NCBI RefSeq assembly: GCF_025823185.1
Contig: NZ_JACKVK010000008.1
Coordinates: 497,565-561,564, forward strand
Reading direction: 5' to 3'
Length of the DNA stretch: 64,000 bases
Origin: Mycobacterium yunnanensis
GTDB lineage: Bacteria > Actinomycetota > Actinomycetes > Mycobacteriales > Mycobacteriaceae
This document shows positions 17,456 to 27,900 of this stretch, piece by piece. How positions within the stretch are numbered: position 1 is the first letter of the stretch; each line of letters starts with the position of its first letter. Under the pieces are notes generated by a model. The model saw only the letters and a program-made list of their open reading frames with translations. It was not told where the DNA came from and ran no database searches. The position numbers were made by a program, and so were the translations under genes.

Positions 17456-18331
17456 CTAGCGATGTAGCTCAGCTAGTTCGCCGCTGATGGCCCAGCGATC
17501 ATCGATTGGTTCGGCGGCGATCAATTCACCGGCGACGCAGAGGTGGTCAGATGGATCCCACTTGACACCCTGCCGGTAGGGCGACGCGAGACGTCGCACC
17601 GCTCCGAGGACGGCACGGTGCTGATTGAGCAGCGCCAGCTCGATCTCTGCAGCATCTTCAGAGAGCACTTCGGCAAGCCGAGTTGACACCTCAGGTAAGA
17701 CCGACGTGTCGGTGTGGGAATGAAACGCGCAGATGACTCCGTCGAAGATGCCCTTTACGAGCGCACCCCAGACCGGCTGTCGTCGCAGCGGCGGGCGCAC
17801 CTGAAGGCTAACGGCAAAGCGCGTTTCGGGCGCAGCAGGCTCGAAAACCGCCGGCTCACCGCGGCGCAACGCCAGCCACACCTGGGCAAGCTTCTTGTCA
17901 CCGCGGAATGCGCCAAGGTCGGTCCAGCCGAAGGACGCGAGCGTTCGTCCCTTCTGCCAGTGGTTAAAGGTGCTCGAACGCGTCGCGAGCGCGTAGCGAT
18001 AGCCAAAGGAGTAGTCCACACCGTCGTGGGGTGCCTGTACAGGGCCTCCGTGTTCGAAGCGGATCCCGTTACGGCCTGCGGTACTAAACGAGTCGATGTT
18101 GTATATCGCCAGGTTTTCGACGTCGGCGTTGGCGAGCTTGGCTCCGGAGAACGTCGCGTGCAGCACCTGTGCCTGCGACGGTTCGAGCTGCCGGCAGCGA
18201 CTACGGAGCTCACTTCGGAGCAACTCTTGCCACTGAGGGCGCCGTTCGAAGCGGATGTAGTCGTCGGCCCAAGCCTCGACGACGGCATTCCCTGCCGTGG
18301 GTCCGATGATATTGAAGTGAGTGTTGCGCAT
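17456..18331 (-). CDS. Unrecognised protein, last gene of the SNF2/exo-helicase operon
   Basis: A 291-residue soluble protein that I cannot assign. The ATG at 18331 has GGGGAG four bases upstream; longer forms lack support. Features: an N-terminal MRNTHFNIIGPTAGN strand, a helical WQELLRSELRSRCRQLEP segment, a central FRGDKKLAQVWLALRRGE motif and a late VICAFHSHTDTS with closely spaced His residues, followed by an acidic helix. No membrane segment or known nuclease signature is evident. It follows the SNF2 gene by 135 bases on the same strand and marks the left edge of the defence island. It may be a dedicated partner of the two giant enzymes upstream. Confidence 0.72.
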   Translation of the reverse strand: MRNTHFNIIGPTAGNAVVEAWADDYIRFERRPQWQELLRSELRSRCRQLEPSQAQVLHATFSGAKLANADVENLAIYNIDSFSTAGRNGIRFEHGGPVQAPHDGVDYSFGYRYALATRSSTFNHWQKGRTLASFGWTDLGAFRGDKKLAQVWLALRRGEPAVFEPAAPETRFAVSLQVRPPLRRQPVWGALVKGIFDGVICAFHSHTDTSVLPEVSTRLAEVLSEDAAEIELALLNQHRAVLGAVRRLASPYRQGVKWDPSDHLCVAGELIAAEPIDDRWAISGELAELHR

Positions 18332-18466
18332 TTCTCCCCGCCTGTTGGGCTCAACCGTCAATTGAATGACTCCACGTTGCGCCCCTGCCAGCTGCGCGGA
18401 GGTGATGTTTGGGCACCGTTGTCGAGTAAAAGATCTCCTGGGCATGAAATGCATTGCGGCAGAGCG

Positions 18467-21400
18467 TCATATCGAATCACCCGCCGATGCGGCAAGCCGC
18501 TCGTTCAGAAACGCGGAGACAGCTGGGTTTGCAACCAGCTTCTTGTCGCCGTCGGGGTTTTCTCTGCTCCAATGCTGCTTCGAGAATTCCACCGCCACCT
18601 CGTGGAGATCATCGACACCGATCAGCATCTTGCGCGTCGATAACAAGCGGCCGTGTTCTCGAGCTTCGCTGCGGGTAGGCCGACGCATGGTGCTGCACGC
18701 CGGGCAGAGCCACAGGCCTGTCTGTGGCTCCCGAATGCAGCGCTTGCACAGCTGTGCATCGCAGCAATCGCAGGCGACGAAACCATCGACGCACAGGCCG
18801 CAGATCTTGCCACCGCAGTAGTTGCACTGTGGGACAACAGGACTGAAGTGCCCCTCCCGATCGATTACCCCTACAGCCAGCGGAGTCCTCGTCTTGGTCT
18901 CGAGGCGCCGGGCATCCACGTCACCAGGACTGAGCGTGACGTGGTTGCGCCACGTGTGACCACCCTCGACCGTGACCACCTCGTCGACGGCTGCTCCTAT
19001 CTTTACCTTTGAGCGTCCAGTGCCGTTGTGGAATCGTCGTAGGAGAGCCTGGCGTAGGTACTGATCCAGGTGCCCAAGAGCAGGGTGCTTGACGTCAACC
19101 CCCGGTAACCAGGCCGCCAGGGCCTCCGGCGTCACGTCGTTATTCGACTGAAAGCCAACGTTGTTGACAAATCCGGCGGGTATGACGTTAAGCGCGACGT
19201 TCGTGGCGTTGAGCACGGTCGACCGGGTGATCTTCCTCGGATCGGTGAAGGCGACGATCTCATCCGCGTCAGGAAGGCCCATCGACCGCGCCAGCGCCGT
19301 TGCTCCGGGAGTTTGCGGCGAGTTTGCTATCGAGAACCACTTCGCATCTTGACCCACCCGGACCCCGAGCACGAGCATCGATGCCATTACACCGATGACG
19401 GCGTGGGCAGGCTCGCACACCGCGCTCGCACGTATTGTCGGTGCTGGGTTCCAGCTGTCAGCAAACCACCCCGGACCTATGGCATGGTCGGACCATGGCA
19501 CAACGGAATTGACGACGGTTGAACCGTCATATCTCTGGTCGACGAGTCCGTCGCCGATGACAGCAGTCCGGCGTCCTACCGCAGTCCATCGCATGACTAG
19601 CGGTCTTACTCGAGGCGAAGTTACTTGCCGCACGGCGTTGCGTACCTCGTTGGGCATCCACCTGACAGGTTCCGGCAACCGGGAAGGAACTGGGAACCTC
19701 TTAGCAATCAACTCCACTAGCTCGCCACGCGGGGTGTCGAAGCCGTGCGTACTGCGACCTGACTGGCCTAGCGATTCCACGGTCCACTCAGCGAAGTGTC
19801 GTTGCTCTGATCGAACGACCATGTGGGGCACAGTGATTCGCAGGTCCACCTCGAGATGGCGCCGTTCCGGAACGACCTGCGTTCCGAGTTGTCGGCTAGC
19901 GGAAAGTCGCAACCGGTACGCCTCGTCGAGCTGAGTTAGTCCGTAGGACACCCACCGCTCAACGTGACCGTCCCGGACCGTTGCCTGCTCGGTGATGTCA
20001 CCTCGCGAGATCAACGCTATCGTCGCGTCTTCGTCTTCGGCCGCGACGACTGTTGCACCCATCCAAGCGAGCTCAATGGGCAAGGCTCGAAGGACGTCAT
20101 CGCTAGCCGGCGCGAGGCGTGTGCATGCTTCGCACAACGACCCCGTTCGGCACGTCGCGCACATCGACCGCTCGCAAATGACGCATGGGGTGACTTCGGG
20201 ATCGCGGCCGCACTCCGGACATGCCACGTCTCCGCAAGATCGGCACTGGACGTCCGGTACATGGTGGTCCGCGGAGACGCACCGTCGACATACCTGCGCC
20301 GAGCAACGTGGGCATCCGAGTGAGGCTTGATGGCCTAGGTCGTCACACGCGCGACACGCCGTTGTCCGGCACGACTCACATTGGGCTGAGGTGCCCTCCT
20401 CGTGGAAGTGGCCGTCACGACATATCCCGAATTCATTTGCAGGTCGACCGGTGTCATCCAAAGTGGGTGCGATCGGAAGTCCGTCGAAGGCGCGGTACTG
20501 ACGGTGCCCGATGCCGTGGCCTTGCCATGTTTCACTGATCTCAAAACCGCTGCGCACGACTGACGAGAAACCTCTTTGGCTACGGTCGAGCAGCTCGGAC
20601 GCAAGCCCAGGCGGCGCAACGTCGAGCTGAGGTGTCGGCTTGGGTTGCACACGGCCTTCGAGAGCGGCGAGCGACGCGTGATCCGCGGCCTGTAGCGACT
20701 CGACACCGTCGACTTCAGCGAGCTCCGCGACCGGAATGATCGTTCGATCGACCAGCCAGCTCTCGTTCGGTGAGGGATACGACTCGACCATCGCGGACGC
20801 TTCGCCCATACGACGGCCGACGCGTCCGCCTGGTGCCCCAGCGGATTCCAGCACCGCAAACCACGCCAGTTGGTCCTCGACAGATCCGTCCGGCGGCAGT
20901 GCAACCCATCGCTGAGCGGCTGTGCGCGACGCTGCATCGTTCGCGGTCAGCAGCAGAGCGTCATTTCTTCGCTCGACGGTGACTCGCATTCCCGCGAGTT
21001 CCCCAGCGGCGACTAACGAATCGTAGACAACGGGAGTCACCCATTCGAGGTACTCGGTCCGTTCGCGTTGCGTGGACGCCGTGCCGTCGTCGGCCACCAC
21101 CGACACCAACTCGACGAGCCGGTCGGACTTCAAAACCAAATCGGTGAAGGTCGAGCGCCGCGTCACCATGACACTGGGCGGTGGGGGCGGCGGCACCTTC
21201 CGTCGAAGCTTAGGCAGGAGTGCAGCCAGACCGAAGGCGCCTTCACCATGAACAGCGACGCTCGGATGATTGGGTAGATCGTTGGTGGCAGCAGGAGTCA
21301 CCTTGGATGATGCCGCATCAGCCGTTGACAGCTCGACGTCGATCTGTTCGACGGCCCGGAGGTGAAGTTGCCGGTCATCGCCCGACTCGGGCCGCGTCGT

Positions 21401-24400
21401 GAGGTCGCGCAGGATCAGTCCGCTATCGGCGGGTAATGCGTTGTGCATCGCGTATGAGCGCATTCGGACGCGGGCCGGATCGGTGACGTCACGATCGGGG
21501 ACAATGACGTGAGGCGACGGGTCGCCAGGTCGAAGCAGCTCAGCGGCTCGCTCCCCGACGTACATTATCGTTCCACGATTGAAGCGCCATGCGATCGCAT
21601 GTTCGCGGTCCAAAGCGGGGGCGCGGACTGGATCATCGCACGGCCGGCAAAGACCGCCCGTCGCTGAACGGCAACGACCGCAACAAGATCCGCCGCACAC
21701 CGGGCACTCCGCAAACACCGCGTCATCGCCACAGGCGATACAGAGGTGGTCATCGCACGAATCGCACGGAGCCACCTCGGATTCGTCAATCCAGTGACCA
21801 TCAGAACACAGCGCAAGGGTTCCAATTTCGGCTGCGGAGGCATCGCTTTCGACGACGGGCGGCGAGAAGCCCCATTCGTAGGTAAAGCTGCCCTCTACAC
21901 CGCCAGGTCCGGACCAGCGTTCCTCGACCAGCCAGTCGTCTTCGTCAAGAGTTATCGCCAACATCTTGGCTCGCGCCCGAATGTCGGGCGACCTGCCCAG
22001 ACGCTTCTCTTCTGAGTCCAACGCGCGCCGAAGCCGGGCCCGATCCTCGCCGTACACCTCGTCAATCTGTGACTTATACCCCTCTTGGATGCGCTTGAGT
22101 TCGCTTCGTTGTTCCCGCTCAACGCTTTTGACACGATCTCTGCGGAGCCTCTCGAGCTGGCTGGACGCCTGCTTCTCAAATTCCGATACGATCTCGTGTG
22201 GCAAGCCGATTGCCGGGGGAAGGGATTCACCATCGCCGAGCGGGCGACGAGCAAGGGAAACAGGGTGGTGGCCGTTCAGATCGGCGGTGACGATGTGCTC
22301 GGTCGTCTCCGCTTCGCCCACGGTCGCGCGGAACGTCGCCTGTCCGCTCCATGAGTTCGAAGGGACGAGATGGCGGCTGATGAGCTGTGTTGATTCGGCG
22401 TGTCGGTATGGGCTTGGCCCGATGTCGTCGGGAATGACGGGGACGGTGGCATGCAGGTCTCCCCGCATGCGTAGCAGTCCCAGAAGCTCGTCGAAGACCG
22501 GTGAACCGACTGCGCATAGCTCCGCATCGGGGTGATGTTCCATGCCGATGCGGTCGAATGCGAGATGCATGACTGCGCGACCGCCCAGTTCGTCAGCCAT
22601 CTCCTCGTCGAATTGCACTGTCAGGAAGGCGCCGTCGCCCTCGCCCGTGTCGTGCAGTATCCGGGCGTCGAGGGCGGTCAGGACCTGTCGCACCCAGCCT
22701 TGTACCCGCCGCTGCCTCATGCGTGCGCGCTCAGTGACTTCCGGTCGAAGCTCGGCCGCGCCCTCCTTGGTGAGGCCCTCTCGATGGTCGAAGCTAGTCG
22801 CCATCCAATTGCTGAAGCCGCTGTCGGCCGCGATGAGCGTCGATGCACTTTCGCGTGCGACGACGAGCTCGGTTCCCAGTTCTTCGAGCAGTCGGCCCAT
22901 CTTCAAGTCCGTGTCAGCGAACAAGGCCTCCATGACTCGAGTTTCGAAGGTTGCTGACTTCGAATCATCCAGCTCGCCGAGGATGGTGGTCACCTGCCCG
23001 AACAGCAGCTCGAACATTCGGAGCTTTTGTGCGAGCAGCTGGTACACACGCTCGTCAATCGTGCTTCGTGCGTACAGGTTGGCGATGAAGACCTCGTCGC
23101 GTGGCTGCGTGAGTCTGTCGACGCGGCCGATGCGCTGTTCGATACGCATTGGATTCCACGGCAGGTCGTAATTCAGTACGCAGTTACAGAATTGAAGGTT
23201 CTGCCCCTCGGCGCCGGCATCCGTCGAGATCATGACGGGTACCTCACCCGATCGGAAGGCGGCGATGGTGCGAGCGCGCTCGGCGGCGGACATCGAGCCG
23301 TGAAAGGAGCGGGCGCGCAATCCCTCGGATTCCATGCGGCGCAGCAAGCCGGTCACGGTGTCGGTGTGTTGCGTGAAGACGAGGACTCGCCCATGCTCGC
23401 GAACCCACTTCGAGGTGATCTCCATGGCCTTGTTCTCCCGCGCAGAGCCTTGGATGTCCATCGCGAGATGGCCGACTTCGCTCAACACGCGACGAACTCG
23501 CTCACTTGGGTGACGTTCGGCCATCCGGAGCGCGGTGGTTCCCATCGAAAACGGACTTGCAGTCAGTCGCAGGGCGAGGCTGCGACGGCGCATGGTGTCG
23601 CCCGAATCCCGCATGACGTTCCGCAGGAGGTCGGTGCTCAGTGCGTAGAGCTCCTGCTCGCGCGGTCCCAGCGTCACCGGAACGTCGACTGCCCGCCGGG
23701 TGACTCGGTCGACGCCGGCTTGGGCTCGCGTCGTCCGGATCATCACACTGCTGATCAGACGGCGAAGCGCCGCAGGGTCGTTGGGTGTGCGCGGATCGAA
23801 CCGTGTCATGTATTTGCGCTTGAATTCGGCGACCGAGGTGAACGTGCCGGGGCGCAGCAGTTCGACTAGGCGGTAGAGCTCGAGCAGGTCGTTCTGCACC
23901 GGCGTGGCCGTCAGGAAGAGTGCGTAGCGACATGCCGTAGTGAGCTCAGTGATCAGCTCACGCGTCTTCTTCGCGCCCGCGCCCGCGGCACGATGTGCTT
24001 CGTCGATGATGACGATGTCCCACGGCTGTTTGATGATCTCCTTCATCCGGTTTCGCGCCAGCGTCAGGCTGAGAATCAATTTGTCTTGGTCGCGAATGTC
24101 CGCGCCGCTGTATGCCACGTCGAAGGGCAGGTCGAACTTGAGGTTCATTTCTTCGCGCCACTGGTCGCGCAGAGGTGCGGGGCACAGAATGAGGACTCGT
24201 TTGGCGAGACCACGAAGTGTCAGTTCTTTGACGGCGAGTCCGGCTTCGATGGTCTTGCCGAGGCCAACTTCGTCGGCGAGCACGGCTCGACCGCGCAGAC
24301 GAGAGAGAGCGTGACGAGCCACGGCCTCCTGGTGCGGCATGCGGTCGACGTTGGCGACGTCGACTGCGAGCAACTCCTCGAAGTCATCGAGCGTTGCCAG

Positions 24401-24922
24401 TTCCTCGCCTTGAAGGCGTAGTTCGACGAGCTCCAACGCATCAAATCCTGCGGCCTTGAGCTGCTCTCCGAGCATTCGTCTCGAATCCGAGAGGAAGCCG
24501 ATAGTGCGCGGTGTTCCTTCATTCCATCGGTACTCGTCGTCGTAGTGGAACTGGCGATCGACCGTCGCACGACGTTGCATTGCCGTGCGTACGGATTGAC
24601 TTTTGACGGGCGGCGGCGGCACGTATGTCTGGCGGGCCTCCATGACCGCTCCCGGCGGCAACAGAAGCAGCCGGTATACCGACTCGACGAGCCGCAAGCG
24701 GAGCAGTCCACCGGACTGCCCGTAGTCCTGAAGGCGCTCTGAGAGGACTTCACCGCTCAGCTTGCGGCTACGACCACTCCACTGAGCCTGGAAGGACTCC
24801 CCTTCAAGGTCCAGCGAGACCGTCGTGCTGTGCTCCGGCAGGCCGAGTGCGGCCTGCTCGCGCCCGGTCAAGGCCAGCTCGCCTGCCTCAAGCAGCTGCT
24901 GGGTGATGCGCTTCTCAATCAT
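18467..24922 (-). CDS. Giant SNF2-family ATPase with three repeated cysteine-rich clusters
   Basis: A 2151-residue protein. Residues 190-640 form a RapA/SNF2-type helicase core: ADEVGLGKTIEAGL (Walker A, 215-228), IIDEAHRA (305-312), FLTATPVQND and QRIGRVDRL (597-604). Residues about 915-985 are a charged coiled coil. Three cysteine clusters follow at about 1037-1098, 1498-1605 and 2028-2078. Each opens with a DGHW, DGHF or EGHF turn and then CxxC pairs, as in B-box or zinc-ribbon modules. A run of six prolines lies near 1240. The start ATG overlaps the stop of the upstream fusion gene by eight bases. Related SNF2 enzymes occur in DISARM (DrmD) and RapA; the long zinc-rich tail is not typical of either. 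Role inferred: ATP-driven sensing or remodelling on foreign DNA. Confidence 0.88.
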   Translation of the reverse strand: MIEKRITQQLLEAGELALTGREQAALGLPEHSTTVSLDLEGESFQAQWSGRSRKLSGEVLSERLQDYGQSGGLLRLRLVESVYRLLLLPPGAVMEARQTYVPPPPVKSQSVRTAMQRRATVDRQFHYDDEYRWNEGTPRTIGFLSDSRRMLGEQLKAAGFDALELVELRLQGEELATLDDFEELLAVDVANVDRMPHQEAVARHALSRLRGRAVLADEVGLGKTIEAGLAVKELTLRGLAKRVLILCPAPLRDQWREEMNLKFDLPFDVAYSGADIRDQDKLILSLTLARNRMKEIIKQPWDIVIIDEAHRAAGAGAKKTRELITELTTACRYALFLTATPVQNDLLELYRLVELLRPGTFTSVAEFKRKYMTRFDPRTPNDPAALRRLISSVMIRTTRAQAGVDRVTRRAVDVPVTLGPREQELYALSTDLLRNVMRDSGDTMRRRSLALRLTASPFSMGTTALRMAERHPSERVRRVLSEVGHLAMDIQGSARENKAMEITSKWVREHGRVLVFTQHTDTVTGLLRRMESEGLRARSFHGSMSAAERARTIAAFRSGEVPVMISTDAGAEGQNLQFCNCVLNYDLPWNPMRIEQRIGRVDRLTQPRDEVFIANLYARSTIDERVYQLLAQKLRMFELLFGQVTTILGELDDSKSATFETRVMEALFADTDLKMGRLLEELGTELVVARESASTLIAADSGFSNWMATSFDHREGLTKEGAAELRPEVTERARMRQRRVQGWVRQVLTALDARILHDTGEGDGAFLTVQFDEEMADELGGRAVMHLAFDRIGMEHHPDAELCAVGSPVFDELLGLLRMRGDLHATVPVIPDDIGPSPYRHAESTQLISRHLVPSNSWSGQATFRATVGEAETTEHIVTADLNGHHPVSLARRPLGDGESLPPAIGLPHEIVSEFEKQASSQLERLRRDRVKSVEREQRSELKRIQEGYKSQIDEVYGEDRARLRRALDSEEKRLGRSPDIRARAKMLAITLDEDDWLVEERWSGPGGVEGSFTYEWGFSPPVVESDASAAEIGTLALCSDGHWIDESEVAPCDSCDDHLCIACGDDAVFAECPVCGGSCCGRCRSATGGLCRPCDDPVRAPALDREHAIAWRFNRGTIMYVGERAAELLRPGDPSPHVIVPDRDVTDPARVRMRSYAMHNALPADSGLILRDLTTRPESGDDRQLHLRAVEQIDVELSTADAASSKVTPAATNDLPNHPSVAVHGEGAFGLAALLPKLRRKVPPPPPPSVMVTRRSTFTDLVLKSDRLVELVSVVADDGTASTQRERTEYLEWVTPVVYDSLVAAGELAGMRVTVERRNDALLLTANDAASRTAAQRWVALPPDGSVEDQLAWFAVLESAGAPGGRVGRRMGEASAMVESYPSPNESWLVDRTIIPVAELAEVDGVESLQAADHASLAALEGRVQPKPTPQLDVAPPGLASELLDRSQRGFSSVVRSGFEISETWQGHGIGHRQYRAFDGLPIAPTLDDTGRPANEFGICRDGHFHEEGTSAQCESCRTTACRACDDLGHQASLGCPRCSAQVCRRCVSADHHVPDVQCRSCGDVACPECGRDPEVTPCVICERSMCATCRTGSLCEACTRLAPASDDVLRALPIELAWMGATVVAAEDEDATIALISRGDITEQATVRDGHVERWVSYGLTQLDEAYRLRLSASRQLGTQVVPERRHLEVDLRITVPHMVVRSEQRHFAEWTVESLGQSGRSTHGFDTPRGELVELIAKRFPVPSRLPEPVRWMPNEVRNAVRQVTSPRVRPLVMRWTAVGRRTAVIGDGLVDQRYDGSTVVNSVVPWSDHAIGPGWFADSWNPAPTIRASAVCEPAHAVIGVMASMLVLGVRVGQDAKWFSIANSPQTPGATALARSMGLPDADEIVAFTDPRKITRSTVLNATNVALNVIPAGFVNNVGFQSNNDVTPEALAAWLPGVDVKHPALGHLDQYLRQALLRRFHNGTGRSKVKIGAAVDEVVTVEGGHTWRNHVTLSPGDVDARRLETKTRTPLAVGVIDREGHFSPVVPQCNYCGGKICGLCVDGFVACDCCDAQLCKRCIREPQTGLWLCPACSTMRRPTRSEAREHGRLLSTRKMLIGVDDLHEVAVEFSKQHWSRENPDGDKKLVANPAVSAFLNERLAASAGDSI

Positions 24923-27900
24923 CGTGGCTTACGGGTACTCCGAGTGTCTGTGCCCCGACGGCTGTCAGGACGAGGGTCTGATAAGTGGCGCCGGAACCAT
25001 CGCGCGCAACTGCGCGTCGATCAACCATGCCCTTGCTCATGAGCTGCAAGAGTGCGTCGTTCCAGCGCTTCTCTCCGTTTCGGACGTGCTTGAGCGCTCC
25101 GAACTGGGGGCAGTTGAGTACGCCCTGTCCGAGGGGACGCCCAGGACCTAGTGACTCCATCCCGAGAACTGCTGCGCGAAGGCTGGTTTCGCCGTAGGCG
25201 CCACGCCGATAGGAGGACGACCATGCGACGGCTTGCATGAGAGTCAGCTCGGCGTTGATGAGTGTCTCGGGGTCGGCTACGAGGTGATCGGGGAGCGACG
25301 TCCAGGGCGCCGACGCACCATCGCAGACGTCGCACCTCACTATGCCGCGGCTGAGGCAGTCTTGGACGAAGTCGCCAAAGTGGTTGCCGACCATCACCCG
25401 ACGGCAGCTCGATCGGTTCGTGGCGTAGTCGATCATGGCTTGGAGTCGTCGCAATTGCCACTGCCGCCATCGTGCCGATTCTCGGGCGATGGCCTCGGCT
25501 GGAGCCGTCCGCTTGACCAGCTTGACTCGACGGAGGCGGCGGGAGCTGGAGAACGTGATCAGCCTGTCTAGGGACCACTCGATGAACTTGAGCTCCAGCG
25601 TGTCGGGATCGTAGCCGTGCTGGTCCTTCAGCTGCTGAAAGTCAATCTGAATCCGAACGTTCGGCCGTGCTCGGTGAACCTTGTAGAAGATTTCGCGAAA
25701 GAACCGGCGCTCTGCTTCGTCCTCAGGTTCACGGAACCCGACGTCGACCATGCCCCGAGCTGAGCAGTCCAAACCCTGGGTAAGAGTGCCTACGCGCTCG
25801 AGCTGCGCCAATTGCACGTTCAGCTCGTCGGTTTCGAGTTCGAGTGAGTCTGCCAACTCGTCGACGTCGAAGACCCTGCTGTCGCCGCGTTCACGGCACG
25901 TCCACAGCGCGGTGAGAATTCTCTGCGCGGTGGCTGCATCGGCGGCAGCATCGCCAGACTCGACTAGGCGCCGACGCCGTGTGAGATCGCCCTTCGTGTA
26001 CAGCAACACGCAATTGCCGATCATGTTGCGCTGACGCGCACCTCGGCCCGCTTCCTGCGCATAGCCGTCGAGGGAATCAGGCAGGTCGAAGTGCACCACC
26101 CAGCCAATGTTTGGTTTGTTGATGCCCATGCCAAAGGCCTTCGTGGCAACAATGATTCGAGTGGTGTCTGCGTCGAAGTCCTCTTGGACGGCATCCCGCT
26201 GCTCGGGCACCATTCCGGCATGATACGGGCGCGCAGCGTGACCGGCGCGACGCAAGAGAGACGCGATCTCTTCGGCAAGGGCGCGGCGCGTGATGTAGAC
26301 GATCCCCGGTGTCCCGTCAGCCCACGTGACGAACCGAAGCAATTCGCGAACGCGGTCTCTCTCGTTGGCGCATTCGGTAACGCGGAACTGCAGGTTTGGT
26401 CGATCGCTCGGCTCGCGCACCACGACCGGATCCAGCATCTGCAAGGACTGGCCAATGTCGGTCTCGACCTCGGGTGTGGCAGTCGCGGTGAGTCCTGCAC
26501 GCGGAGCTCGCGTCGAGAAGCTGTCGACGGATGCGGGAATCTGACGGAACTCGGGGCGAAAATCGTGACCCCACACTGAGATGCAGTGCGCTTCGTCGAC
26601 GACGACGCGGTTGAGCTGCTGGCGCCCCAGAGCTCCGCGGAGGACTGGGTCACGGGCTAGCCGCTCTGGCGAGACGTACAGCAGACGGACTCGACCGTCC
26701 GCGGTGTCGCGAAGAATTTCCGTTTGAACGACTTTGGACGTGGTTCCGGTGATGCCTTGGACGGGGCGAATGCCGCGCCTGCCACGCAGGTCGTTCACCT
26801 GGTCCTTAATGAGCGCAATCAGCGGAGACACCACGACAGTCGCTCTGGCTTCTGGCATGAGCAATGCAGGGAGCTGGAAGCAGAGTGACTTGCCGAACCC
26901 GGTGGGAAGAACTGCGAGGACGTCCTTTCCGTCGATGAAGGAACGCATGACCTCGAGCTGTTTGGGGTGAAGGTCGGCTATTCCGAAGAGCATCTCGGCG
27001 GCTTCGCGCAGTTTGGCAGTCGGGTCCTCGCCGGGCAGCAGGCGTAGGCGGTCGAGGATCTGCGTAACGTCGTCGCGTCCGAACGAGATCGCCGTGGTCA
27101 GATCGGGTGGCTCACCGGTCACGAATTCGATTGCGCGAGTCCACGCGTCATCGCGGTCGACGGCTTCGTGAATCGCCGGACTTGGTAGTGACCCAAGCAT
27201 GACGCGCTGGGCCTGGGTGGGGGAGTGCAGTCGACGGTCGCAGACGAATGCCGCTCCGCGGTCCGTCTCCGAGCGGATGAGCCTGCCGAAGCCCTGGGTG
27301 AACTGCATGGCCGTCATCGGAAGCACGTAGTCGAGGAACGGGTCGCCGCCTCGCTCGGCAATGGCGCGCTGCCGCGCGGACACCAGGGGGTCGTTCGGAT
27401 GAGGATAGGGCGGTTTCTCGATGAAGAGGTAGGAAAGGGTCTCTCCGGGAGCGTCGAAGCCCTCCCAATAGGACTTCAATCCGTACAGGGCGGTGCCGGG
27501 TTCGGCGCGGAAGCGGTGCTGAATTTGAGAGCGGCCCTGCTCACCCTGAACGAGGATCTCGACTCCTCGTTGCGCCAGCTCGACTGTTCGAGTCCGAACC
27601 CCGGCGACGACCGCTTCCATCCTCTTCCTGGCCGCGAACAGCGAGAGCGTCTTCCCGCCGGAGAGCGACAGGAAGCCCGCTTGGTCTGCGGCCATTTCTT
27701 CGCAGAACTCACGTTCGTTCTCGGGAATGGGCACGGGCAGGTGATTGGTCAGCACGACCATTGATTGCTGCGCATAGTCGAAGGGGGAGCGCAGCGTAAG
27801 CGCTCGGAACTGACCGTCTATCGGAGTGGGATCGATGGAGATGCCCAATCGTGACGCCAGGTAATCGTACCGATGTTGCACGGTGAGGGTCGCCGAGCAG

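Noticed and set aside
17459-17485. GATGTAGCTCAGCTAGTTCG, resembling a tRNA 5' half
   Set aside because: It is the reverse of the last codons of the 17456-18331 gene (ELAELHR and stop), and no acceptor or anticodon arm follows.
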